DNA from: an uncultured Butyricicoccus sp.
GTDB taxonomy: Bacteria; Bacillota; Clostridia; Oscillospirales; Butyricicoccaceae
NCBI GenBank assembly: GCA_900555465.1
Contig: USLE01000005.1
Location: 1 to 15,351 of the forward strand
Direction of reading: 5' to 3'
Length of the DNA: 15,351 nt
Each line of letters opens with the position of its first letter. Position 1 is the first letter of the stretch. Below, piece by piece: positions 9,407-15,351 of this stretch. The notes under the pieces are model-generated. The model saw nothing but the letters and a program-made list of their open reading frames with translations, made no database searches and had not been told where the DNA came from. The translations under genes were made by a program, and so were the position numbers.

Positions 9407-10432
9407 TTACGCCTCAAGCGCATCGAGGTAACCCTGCAGGGTCTCCTTGCGCTCCTGCGCGTTGTCAGCAGTAACAACGTCCGCACCGGAGTCGATGAAC
9501 TCTTCGACTTCTTCACCGTTCAGGTTGTTTACAACAGCCTCAACAGCCATGTAGCCCATTTCGTAGCCCTGCTGCGCAACGGACATGGTCAGACGGCCTT
9601 CGAGGATCGCGTCGCAAGCGGACTGGATGCCGTCGAAGCCGAGGAAGATGGTGTTGGCATACGCCTCGTTGCCGGAATCAGCAGCAGCCTTTGCAGCTGC
9701 GATCGCCATATCGTCGTTGTTCGCGCAGATGATAGCGATGCCGTCCGGGTAACGGGACATGATACCGTTCATTGCGTCAACAGCCTTGGTAGCGACTGCG
9801 TCAGCGTACTGAACCTCGTCCTCGAGGAAGTCGCCGCCGGCCTCTTCGATGCCCTTCATGTAGCCGTTCATACGGTCGGTGTTGGTGGTGTCGCCCTGAA
9901 CGCCGGCGATCTCGATCGCCTTGATGTCGGTCCAGCCAGCAGCCTTGGCAGCCTCTACAGCAGCCGCGCCGCCCAGCGCGCCGGCAGACTCGTTGCCGGT
10001 GCCGACAAAGGAGATAACCTCAGGCGCTTCGATCTTGGTGTCAACTGCAACGATCGGCTTGGTCTGGCCTTCGATCAGGTTCGCTACCATGTCAGCCTGC
10101 AGCGGAGCGATGACGAAGCCGTCATAATCGCCAGCCAGGTCGGTCTGGATCATGTTCAGCTGCTCCTGATAGGAGGTCTCAGACGGAGCACCCTTAACGG
10201 TAACCGTTACGTTCGGGTTGTCCTTCTGGTAAGCCATTGCGCCGGCCTGTACGTACTGCCAGTACTCGGAAGCAGTCGTCTTGAGGATGACGTCGATGTT
10301 GTAGGAACCGTCGCCGCTTTCAGCGGTTTCGCCGCCTTCCGGGGTGGTCGCTGTGCCGGTGTCGCTGCTGCATGCAGCAAGGCCGGTGCACATTGCGGCT
10401 GCGAGCAGCATTGCCAATAGTCTCTTCTTCAT
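9407..10432 (-). CDS. Sugar-binding lipoprotein of an ABC importer (periplasmic-binding protein type 1)
   Basis: A 341-residue extracellular substrate-binding lipoprotein that feeds the adjacent permease and ATPase. The start is the ATG at 10432, after a purine-rich AAAGGAGAGAGG, and gives MKKRLLAMLLAAAMCTGLAAC. LAAC with Cys21 is a lipobox, so the mature protein would be tethered to the outer face of the membrane. A short Ser/Thr/Gly/Glu-rich linker (~22-44) follows, then the two-lobed ribose-binding-type fold. Recognisable parts are YDGFVIAPLQADMV, IVAVDT, a TNTDRMNGYMKGIEEAG segment, IICANNDDMAIAAAKA and FLGFDGIQSACDAI. These are family features; ligand specificity cannot be read by eye. 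An inositol or similar sugar is inferred only from iolG at the end of the unit. It is first in its transcript, with a strong promoter at 10580-10608 and a ~140-base leader containing a palindrome. Confidence 0.93.
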   Translation of the reverse strand: MKKRLLAMLLAAAMCTGLAACSSDTGTATTPEGGETAESGDGSYNIDVILKTTASEYWQYVQAGAMAYQKDNPNVTVTVKGAPSETSYQEQLNMIQTDLAGDYDGFVIAPLQADMVANLIEGQTKPIVAVDTKIEAPEVISFVGTGNESAGALGGAAAVEAAKAAGWTDIKAIEIAGVQGDTTNTDRMNGYMKGIEEAGGDFLEDEVQYADAVATKAVDAMNGIMSRYPDGIAIICANNDDMAIAAAKAAADSGNEAYANTIFLGFDGIQSACDAILEGRLTMSVAQQGYEMGYMAVEAVVNNLNGEEVEEFIDSGADVVTADNAQERKETLQGYLDALEA

Positions 10433-10477
10433 GATAAAACCTCTCTCCTTTTTTTGCAGGGGATAGACAGACTGTAA

Positions 10478-10499
10478 ACAGAAAACATATGTTTTCTGT
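10478..10499. promoter_or_regulatory. Perfect 22-base palindrome in the leader of the binding-protein gene (candidate operator)
   Basis: Half site ACAGAAAACAT (10478-10488) is mirrored exactly by 10489-10499. The element is flanked by a direct repeat, CTGTAAACA, at 10472-10480 and 10496-10504, spaced 24 bases. It lies about 75 bases downstream of the predicted transcription start and about 45 bases before the start codon. A dimeric regulator could act here by blocking elongation, or the RNA could form an A/U-rich hairpin. The sequence is not a standard catabolite-responsive element. No regulator gene is visible in the window. Confidence 0.6.
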
Positions 10500-10579
10500 A
10501 AACATGGCCTGCCTGACCTGCTCTTCGTTTTTACCCTGCCAGACTGCAGGGCGACAGAACGCTCCAACGTCCTGCTACT

Positions 10580-10608
10580 ATTCTAATGCATGATGGCGGC
10601 TTTGGCAA
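10580..10608 (-). promoter_or_regulatory. Predicted sigma-A-type promoter of the transporter operon
   Basis: On the - strand, TTGCCA (10608-10603) and TAGAAT (10585-10580) are separated by exactly 17 bases. Each box matches the consensus at 5 of 6 positions. Transcription would begin near 10573, giving a leader of about 140 bases. The leader contains a CCCTGC/GCAGGG hairpin (10534-10551) and the 22-base palindrome. Confidence 0.75.
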
Positions 10609-10796
10609 GTGTTTGTTGTTATTTTTGTCGTTAAGAGCGAGGAGCCTCGGGCGGGAATTGTGCAGGTTTACAAAGAATGGCTGGAACGAGACGCGGACCG
10701 CGGTGTGCATTGTGCAATTTTTGGCTTTTTAGACAAATCTGATAACAAAGATAGGGCAAAATTGCCGATGGTTTGGATATATTTTGGGAAAATCTC
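10609..10796. other. Divergent regulatory spacer without a gene
   Basis: The gap between the divergent binding-protein and isomerase genes is 425 bases in all. Outside the listed promoters and palindrome, this part has no supported gene. A 65-codon + strand frame here has no ribosome binding site or recognisable protein. It contains ATTGTGCA twice in direct orientation (10657-10664 and 10709-10716) and a small GGCAA/TTGCC dyad near 10755-10766. These are possible regulator sites but weak evidence. Confidence 0.4.
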
Positions 10797-10826
10797 TTGC
10801 GGATAAAGGTTACAGTATGGTAAAAT
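10797..10826 (+). promoter_or_regulatory. Predicted extended -10 promoter of the TIM-barrel isomerase gene
   Basis: TAAAAT (10821-10826) matches the -10 consensus at 5 of 6 positions and is preceded by TGG, giving an extended -10. A weak -35, TTGCGG (10797-10802), is 18 bases upstream. Transcription would start near 10833, leaving a leader of about 25 bases. It is back to back with the transporter promoter about 190 bases away, so a shared regulator could control both. Confidence 0.55.
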
Positions 10827-10857
10827 GATTGCATCTTGATCGGGAAGAAGGGGTATC

Positions 10858-11787
10858 GTGAAACTTGCCATTAAAACCTGTACGCTGGATATGCCGTACG
10901 ACAGGATGCTTGACTTCTGCGTGGAGCAGCGGATCGCTGCGCTCGAAATCGGCACGGGCAACTGGTCGGGCGCGCCGCACTGCGACCTTGATCTGCTGGT
11001 AAGCGACAAAACGGCGCGCGAAAAGTGGTACGACGCGATGCGCGCAAAGGGGCTCGAGCTGTGCGCGCTCAACTGCTCGGGCAACCCGCTCGCGTATGAA
11101 AAAGAGATGGACGTGACCAAAAAGACGTTCGAGCTGGCGCGCATGCTGGGCGTGAAAAAGATCGTGATGATGAGCGGCCTGCCTGCGGGCTGCAAGGGCG
11201 ACAGGACCCCGGTGTGGATCACGACCTCGTGGCCGCCGGAAACGCAGGATATTCTGGATTACCAGTGGAACGAGGTCGCGATCCCCGCGTGGAAGGAGAT
11301 CGTTAAGATGGCGCAGGATTGCGGCATCGAGAAGATCGCGCTCGAAAACCACGGTATGCAGCTGGTGTACAACCCGGAAACCTGCCTGCGGCTGCGCGAG
11401 GCGGTCGGCCCGATGGTGGGCATGAACCTCGACCCCTCGCATCTGTTCTGGATGGGCGGCGACCCGATCGAAGCGGCGCGTGTGCTGGGCGAGCACGGCG
11501 CGATCTACCATATCCACGGCAAGGACTCCCGGCCAGAGCGCCGGTACTGGCAGCCCAACGGTATGCTGGATACCAAGCCGATCGACGCTTTTGCACGGCG
11601 TGCATGGAACTATGTTGCGGTCGGCGCGGGGCACGACGCCAAATGGTGGAAGGAATTCTTCTCGGTCGTGCGCATGTCGGGCTACGACGATGAGATTTCC
11701 CTGGAAATGGAGGACCTGACGCTGTCCATGCTGGACGGGCACCTAGCAAGCCTGCATGTGCTGCGCGAGGCGCTGAATATCGACTGA
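10858..11787 (+). CDS. TIM-barrel sugar phosphate isomerase/epimerase family protein (xylose isomerase-like)
   Basis: A 309-residue cytosolic enzyme of the AP-endonuclease-2/xylose-isomerase-like TIM-barrel group, which includes sugar and inosose isomerases and dehydratases (IolE, IolI and IolH relatives). Candidate metal ligands lie at the expected strand ends: Glu163 (IALENHG), Asp192 with His195 (GMNLDPSHLFWMGGDP), His218 or His220 (YHIHGKDS) and Glu283 (ISLEMED). The start is a GTG at 10858, with a purine-rich GAAGAAGGGG just upstream (4-base spacer); the next in-frame ATG is codon 12 and would remove the first barrel strand. It is divergent from the cyclitol transporter and iolG unit, suggesting a role in the same pathway, for example on an inosose produced by IolG. 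The exact reaction cannot be assigned. A strong terminator follows at once, so it is a single-gene transcript. Confidence 0.85.
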   Translation: MKLAIKTCTLDMPYDRMLDFCVEQRIAALEIGTGNWSGAPHCDLDLLVSDKTAREKWYDAMRAKGLELCALNCSGNPLAYEKEMDVTKKTFELARMLGVKKIVMMSGLPAGCKGDRTPVWITTSWPPETQDILDYQWNEVAIPAWKEIVKMAQDCGIEKIALENHGMQLVYNPETCLRLREAVGPMVGMNLDPSHLFWMGGDPIEAARVLGEHGAIYHIHGKDSRPERRYWQPNGMLDTKPIDAFARRAWNYVAVGAGHDAKWWKEFFSVVRMSGYDDEISLEMEDLTLSMLDGHLASLHVLREALNID

Positions 11788-11805
11788 CAGAAAAGTGGGG
11801 AACAG

Positions 11806-11849
11806 GGCAAGCGCCCCGGCCGGTAATCGGCCGGGGCGCTGCCTTCTTT
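11806..11849 (+). terminator. Strong rho-independent terminator after the isomerase gene
   Basis: GGCA(A)GCGCCCCGGCCG (11806-11822) pairs with CGGCCGGGGCGCTGCC (11828-11843), 16 bp with one bulged A and loop GTAAT, followed by TTCTTT. On the opposite strand there is no good T run, so it would end the rib operon only weakly, if at all. Confidence 0.9.
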
Positions 11850-11895
11850 ATCGAAAATTGAAGAAATGTGGTATTATATATTAAGGTATGGCAGA

Positions 11896-12357
11896 TCAGA
11901 GCTGCGGCATCAGATTGGCCAGCTCGAGCGCGGTGAGCGCCGCATCCGCGCCCTTGTTGCCCGCCTTGGTGCCGGCGCGTTCGATCGCCTGCTCGATGTT
12001 CTCAGTCGTCACCACGCCGAAGGTGACCGGCACGCCGGTCTTGAGGCCCACCTGCGCAATGCCCTTGGCAGCCTCGCTGCAGACCAGCTCGTAGTGGCTG
12101 GTCGAGCCGCGGATGACCGCGCCCAGGCACACAATGGCGCTGTATTTGCCCGACTGCGCGAGTTTCATGGCCGCCAGCGGCAGCTCAAACGCGCCCGGCA
12201 CCCACACCAGCGTGATGTCGTCCGTGTCCACGCCGTGACGGACAAAGGCGTCCTCCGCACCGGAGATCAGTTTGGAGACAATAAATTCATTGAAACGCGA
12301 GGCGACGATCGCGAATCTGCCCTTGCCTGCTACCAGTTTTCCTTCGAGTACTTTCAT
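11896..12357 (-). CDS. ribH: 6,7-dimethyl-8-ribityllumazine synthase (riboflavin synthase beta subunit)
   Basis: A 153-residue enzyme joining 5-amino-6-ribitylaminouracil with 3,4-dihydroxy-2-butanone 4-phosphate to form the lumazine precursor of riboflavin. It usually assembles into pentamers or 60-subunit capsids. Family motifs are in order: ASRFNEFI (~19-26), the ribityl and phosphate-binding PGAFELP (~54-60), [12 protein letters not shown] (~79-90) with the catalytic-type His, and [16 protein letters not shown] (~113-128). AAAGGAG at 12367-12373 precedes the ATG by 9 bases. It is the last gene of the ribD-ribE-ribBA-ribH operon, 27 bases after ribBA. No clear terminator for the - strand is visible directly downstream; the nearest hairpin lacks a T run in this direction. 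Length matches the family exactly. Confidence 0.97.
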   Translation of the reverse strand: MKVLEGKLVAGKGRFAIVASRFNEFIVSKLISGAEDAFVRHGVDTDDITLVWVPGAFELPLAAMKLAQSGKYSAIVCLGAVIRGSTSHYELVCSEAAKGIAQVGLKTGVPVTFGVVTTENIEQAIERAGTKAGNKGADAALTALELANLMPQL

Positions 12358-12384
12358 GTCGATCTTCTCCTTTATATCTCTTTT

Positions 12385-13581
12385 TTACTTGTACTGTGTC
12401 ATGTGATCCATCTTGACCTGCTTGGTCTTGAGGTAGAATGCGTCATACGGGTTGGCCGCGATCTGGATGGGCACGCGCTCAACGATCTCGATGCCGTAGC
12501 CGCCGAGGCCAACCACCTTGGTCGGGTTGTTGGTCATCAGGCGCAGCTTGTGCACACCGAGGTCGCTCAGGATCTGCGCGCCGATGCCGTAGTCGCGCAG
12601 GTCGGGCGGGAAGCCGAGCGCCACGTTCGCTTCGACCGTGTCCAGACCCTGATCCTGCAATTCATAAGCCTTGAGCTTGTTAATCAGGCCGATGCCGCGG
12701 CCCTCCTGCCGCATGTAGACCAGCACGCCGCGCCCCTCGCGGGCGATCATCTTCATTGCCGCGTCGTACTGCTCGCCGCAGTCGCAGCGCGCCGAGCCGA
12801 GCGCGTCGCCGGTCAGGCACTCCGAGTGCACGCGGCCGAGTACGGGCTCGCCATTGCCCACGTCGCCCATCGTCATGGCGACATGGTGCTCGCCGTTGAG
12901 TTTGTTGACATAGCCGTAGATCATGAACTGCCCGTACCGCGTGGGGAACTTGGCGCACGCCACGCGCTCGACCAGCGTTTCGGTCCGGCAGCGGTAGGCG
13001 ATGATGTCCGCAAGCGACAGCATGGTCAGGTCATGCTGCTGCGCGAACTGCTTGAGCTCGGTCGTGCGCATCATGGTGCCGTCCTCGCGCATGATCTCGC
13101 AGCACAGGCCGCATTCCGCGAGCCCTGCCAGACGGCACAGGTCGACTGTCGCCTCCGTGTGGCCGGTGCGCTTGAGCACGCCGCCCTCGACCGCGCGCAG
13201 CGGGAACATGTGCCCCGGGCGGCGGAAGTCGGACGGCTTTACGCCCTCGGCCACGCACATGCGGGCGGTCAGGCCGCGTTCTTCAGCGGAAATGCCGGTG
13301 GTCGTGTCCTTGTAGTCGATGGAGACCGTGAAAGCGGTCTCGTGGTTGTCCGTGTTGTCCTCCACCATCGGCGGCAGGCCGAGGGCGTCCGCCAGCGCGC
13401 CCGACATGGGAGTACAGATCAGGCCCCTGGCGTGGGTCGCCATGAAGTTGACGTTTTCCGTGGTGGCGAATTCCGCCGCGCAGATCAGGTCGCCCTCGTT
13501 TTCGCGGTCGGGGTCGTCGATGACGAGCACCATCCTGCCCGCCCGCAGGTCGCTTAGCGCCTGTTCAACCAGATTGTTCAT
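12385..13581 (-). CDS. ribBA: Bifunctional 3,4-dihydroxy-2-butanone 4-phosphate synthase / GTP cyclohydrolase II
   Basis: A 398-residue fusion that supplies both substrates of the riboflavin pathway. The N-terminal RibB half (~1-200) converts ribulose 5-phosphate to the four-carbon phosphate; it shows [12 protein letters not shown] (~22-33) and [11 protein letters not shown] with [16 protein letters not shown]. The C-terminal RibA half opens the GTP ring. It has [19 protein letters not shown], supplying the three zinc cysteines, then [11 protein letters not shown], and ends with [12 protein letters not shown] and the [10 protein letters not shown] segment. Both halves look catalytically complete. 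The ATG at 13581 is preceded by AAGGAG (13597-13592), and the ribE stop codon overlaps that ribosome binding site, so the two genes are tightly coupled. An upstream extension of the frame into ribE is non-family sequence and is rejected. Confidence 0.97.
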   Translation of the reverse strand: MNNLVEQALSDLRAGRMVLVIDDPDRENEGDLICAAEFATTENVNFMATHARGLICTPMSGALADALGLPPMVEDNTDNHETAFTVSIDYKDTTTGISAEERGLTARMCVAEGVKPSDFRRPGHMFPLRAVEGGVLKRTGHTEATVDLCRLAGLAECGLCCEIMREDGTMMRTTELKQFAQQHDLTMLSLADIIAYRCRTETLVERVACAKFPTRYGQFMIYGYVNKLNGEHHVAMTMGDVGNGEPVLGRVHSECLTGDALGSARCDCGEQYDAAMKMIAREGRGVLVYMRQEGRGIGLINKLKAYELQDQGLDTVEANVALGFPPDLRDYGIGAQILSDLGVHKLRLMTNNPTKVVGLGGYGIEIVERVPIQIAANPYDAFYLKTKQVKMDHMTQYK

Positions 13582-13595
13582 TGTACTGTCTCTCC

Positions 13596-14240
13596 TTAAA
13601 ATCCGTTCTGTACCAGAAAATCCATCGTAATGCCGCTGCCCGGTTTCTCCTGATGGGGCCCGAGCAGTTTTTCGACATATTTGCCGATCACGTCGCACTC
13701 GAGGTTGACCGTGTCGCCCGGTTTTTTGCCGAGCAGGATGGTCTGCGCGCCTGTGTGCGGGATGATGGATACCGAAAACCCGTCCGCATCCACTGCGGCG
13801 ACCGTCAGGCTGACGCCGTCGATCGCGATCGAGCCTTTTTCGACAATGTACCGCAGCAGGGCAGGGGCGGCATGCACGGTCACCCAGACCGCGTTGTCCT
13901 CGCGTCGGAGGGCGGCCACCGTGCCCGTGCCGTCGATGTGGCCGGACACGATATGCCCGCCGAAGCGGCCGTCCGCGGGCATGGCGCGCTCCAGGTTGAC
14001 CGGCGAGCCGCTTTGCAGCGCGCCCAGCCCGGAGCGGCGCAGGGATTCGGCCATCACGTCCGCGGTGAAGCTGTCCGCTGTCATGGTGGTGACGGTCAGG
14101 CACACGCCGTTTGTGGCGATGCTGTCGCCGATTTTTGTGCCCTCGAGCACGTTTTTCGCGCCGATGGTCAGCCGCGCGCCCCTGGCGCCGCGCTCGATGC
14201 GGCGCACCGTGCCTATTTCTTCGATGATGCCGGTGAACAT
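13596..14240 (-). CDS. ribE: Riboflavin synthase alpha subunit
   Basis: A 214-residue enzyme that dismutates two lumazine molecules into riboflavin and the pyrimidine that RibH reuses; it acts as a trimer. It starts with the diagnostic [10 protein letters not shown] and contains the two internally repeated lumazine-binding domains. Repeat 1 has [14 protein letters not shown] and [13 protein letters not shown]. Repeat 2 (from ~100) has [14 protein letters not shown], and [15 protein letters not shown] near the end. AAGGAG (14253-14248), located inside ribD, lies 7 bases before the ATG, and the gene overlaps the 3' end of ribD by 28 bases. The stop merges into the ribBA ribosome binding site. 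This is the gene called ribE or ribB depending on the organism (ribB in the older Bacillus naming). Confidence 0.97.
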   Translation of the reverse strand: MFTGIIEEIGTVRRIERGARGARLTIGAKNVLEGTKIGDSIATNGVCLTVTTMTADSFTADVMAESLRRSGLGALQSGSPVNLERAMPADGRFGGHIVSGHIDGTGTVAALRREDNAVWVTVHAAPALLRYIVEKGSIAIDGVSLTVAAVDADGFSVSIIPHTGAQTILLGKKPGDTVNLECDVIGKYVEKLLGPHQEKPGSGITMDFLVQNGF

Positions 14241-15328
14241 GGCAAATCTCCTTCCAGCAGGAAATCCTCCCCCAGCGGGGTGACGGTCAGGTTTTGCAGC
14301 GTGAGCGCGTCCGCCATTTTGGCAAAGCCCGCGCCGCCGACCGGCGTTTTTGCATCCGCGCCGCCAATCAGCTTGGGCGCGATGTATGCCTGCACCTTGC
14401 GCACAATACCGGATTCCAGCGCGGAGAAGGCAAGCGCCGCGCCGCCCTCGAGCAGGATGCTGTCGATCTGGCGCGCGCCGAGCTGTTCCATCAGATCGGT
14501 GAGGCAGACGTGTCCCTGCGCATCTGCCTTACACAGCAGGATGTCGATACCCGCGGCAGCAAGCGCTGCGGTGCGTTCATTTTGCTCCGCGACCGCGAGA
14601 ATGGTCGGCACTTCGCGCGCCGTGCGGACGATCCGGCTGTCCAGCGGGGTGCGCGCGCGGCTGTCGCAAATGATGCGCACCGGGCTGCGGCCGCCCGCCA
14701 TGCGGCAGGTGAGCAGGGGATCGTCCGCGAGCACCGTGCCCACGCCGACCATGATGCCGGTCAGGCGGTTCCGCGTTTCGTGGACGTGCGCCCGGGCGGC
14801 TTCACCGGTCACCCAGCGGCTGTCGCCGGTGTGGGCGGCGGTCTTGCCGTCCAGCGTCATGGCGTACTTGAGCACCACAAAGGGGGTTTTGTGTGTGATG
14901 AAGTGGAAGAACACCTCGTTGAGCCGGCGGCACTCGTCCTCGCACACGCCGGTCTCGACCGGGATGCCCGCGTCGCGTAAGATCTGCGCGCCCTTGCCCG
15001 CGACGAGCGGGTTGGGGTCCAGGCAGCCGACAAACACACGGCCGACTTTGTGCTCCAGTATCGCATCCGTGCAGGGCGGGGTGCGGCCCCAGTGGCAGCA
15101 CGGCTCGAGCGTGACGTACAGATCCGCGCCCGCGGGGTCCTCGGTGCAGTTTTGGAGCGCATTGCGCTCGGCGTGCAGGCCGCCGCACTGCTCGTGCCAG
15201 CCCTCGCCGATGATGCGGCCGTCCTTGACGATCACGCAGCCGACCATCGGATTGGGGCTGACGCGCCCCGCGCCGCGTTTTGCCAGTTCGAGCGCGCGGC
15301 GCATGAAAGTTTGGTCGTTTTTTTGCAA
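14213..15328 (-). CDS. ribD: Bifunctional pyrimidine deaminase / reductase RibD
   Basis: A 371-residue enzyme performing the second and third steps after GTP ring opening: zinc deamination of the pyrimidine, then NADPH reduction of the ribosyl chain. The deaminase domain (~1-140) has HAE (His52, Glu54) and the Cys ligands in [11 protein letters not shown] (Cys77, Cys86). The reductase domain (~145-365) starts at [16 protein letters not shown] and includes [15 protein letters not shown] and [10 protein letters not shown]. Start choice: a GTG at 15337 is possible but directly abuts the GAGGTGAT Shine-Dalgarno (15341-15334), so I prefer the in-frame TTG at 15328, which that site serves with about 5 bases of spacing. 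It is the first rib gene in the window; only 23 bases remain upstream, so promoter and FMN riboswitch cannot be seen. Confidence 0.95.
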   Translation of the reverse strand: MQKNDQTFMRRALELAKRGAGRVSPNPMVGCVIVKDGRIIGEGWHEQCGGLHAERNALQNCTEDPAGADLYVTLEPCCHWGRTPPCTDAILEHKVGRVFVGCLDPNPLVAGKGAQILRDAGIPVETGVCEDECRRLNEVFFHFITHKTPFVVLKYAMTLDGKTAAHTGDSRWVTGEAARAHVHETRNRLTGIMVGVGTVLADDPLLTCRMAGGRSPVRIICDSRARTPLDSRIVRTAREVPTILAVAEQNERTAALAAAGIDILLCKADAQGHVCLTDLMEQLGARQIDSILLEGGAALAFSALESGIVRKVQAYIAPKLIGGADAKTPVGGAGFAKMADALTLQNLTVTPLGEDFLLEGDLPCSPASSKK

Positions 15329-15351
15329 ATAAATCACCTCGGCAATAAAAA

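Noticed and set aside
10609..10806. Possible 65-residue small protein in the divergent spacer
   Set aside because: It has no ribosome binding site and no recognisable sequence, and it overlaps the region between two good promoters.
11859..11887. TTGAAG with downstream TATATT as a + strand promoter before the rib block
   Set aside because: Spacing does not fit and it would only read antisense into ribH; A/T-rich chance match.
11866..13557. 563-codon + strand open frame opposite ribH and ribBA
   Set aside because: It mirrors two certain genes. Its translation is rich in His, Arg and Ala in the pattern typical of antisense frames, and it lacks a ribosome binding site.
13581..15332. 583-codon + strand open frame opposite ribE and ribD
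   Set aside because: It is antisense to two complete, motif-bearing enzymes; low-complexity Ser, Pro and Arg composition indicates a shadow frame.
15338..15351. FMN riboswitch upstream of ribD
   Set aside because: Known riboflavin operons often have one, but only a few bases upstream of ribD are in the window, so nothing can be claimed.

Overview
The window looks like the chromosome of a GC-rich, Gram-positive anaerobe of the Clostridia, plausibly a gut Oscillospirales-type organism. Three things point there: an hrcA-grpE-dnaK-dnaJ heat-shock cluster, strong AAGGAG-type ribosome binding sites with intrinsic terminators, and a fused RibBA in a ribD-ribE-ribBA-ribH operon. The placement is inferred from gene order and sequence style. 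No rRNA or other taxonomic marker is present.

Layout. (1) Positions 2-4446, + strand: the class I heat-shock cluster, with the C-terminal part of hrcA, then grpE, dnaK and dnaJ, closed by a strong terminator. The grpE-dnaK gap is packed with consecutive inverted repeats, and the dnaK-dnaJ gap holds a long imperfect palindrome. (2) Positions 4477-5391, +: a gene of unknown function with its own good promoter, encoding a secreted protein anchored by a C-terminal membrane helix. A perfect 38-base palindromic terminator separates it from the converging next block. (3) Positions 5543-10608, - strand, read right to left: promoter, palindromic operator-like leader, sugar-binding lipoprotein, terminator, double ATPase, permease, second terminator-like hairpin, then a myo-inositol 2-dehydrogenase (IolG-like). 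Divergent from it at 10797-11849 (+) is a TIM-barrel sugar isomerase/epimerase with its own promoter and terminator. (4) Positions 11896-15328, - strand: the riboflavin operon in the order ribD, ribE, ribBA, ribH, tightly packed and overlapping; its promoter and any FMN riboswitch lie beyond the right edge.

How the genes work together. HrcA represses the chaperone genes, and DnaK, DnaJ and GrpE form one ATP-driven folding machine. The ABC transporter probably imports a cyclitol or related sugar, which IolG would oxidise to an inosose and the divergent TIM-barrel enzyme might process further. The remaining inositol catabolic genes (iolB, C, D and E types) are absent from this window. Two internal terminators in the transporter unit suggest graded expression, with the binding protein most abundant. 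The four rib genes encode every committed enzyme from GTP and ribulose 5-phosphate to riboflavin except the phosphatase step.

I see no mobile element, CRISPR array, tRNA or rRNA. The least ordinary parts are the palindrome-dense grpE-dnaK spacer, the unrecognised membrane-anchored protein after dnaJ, and the regulation and completeness of the cyclitol locus.
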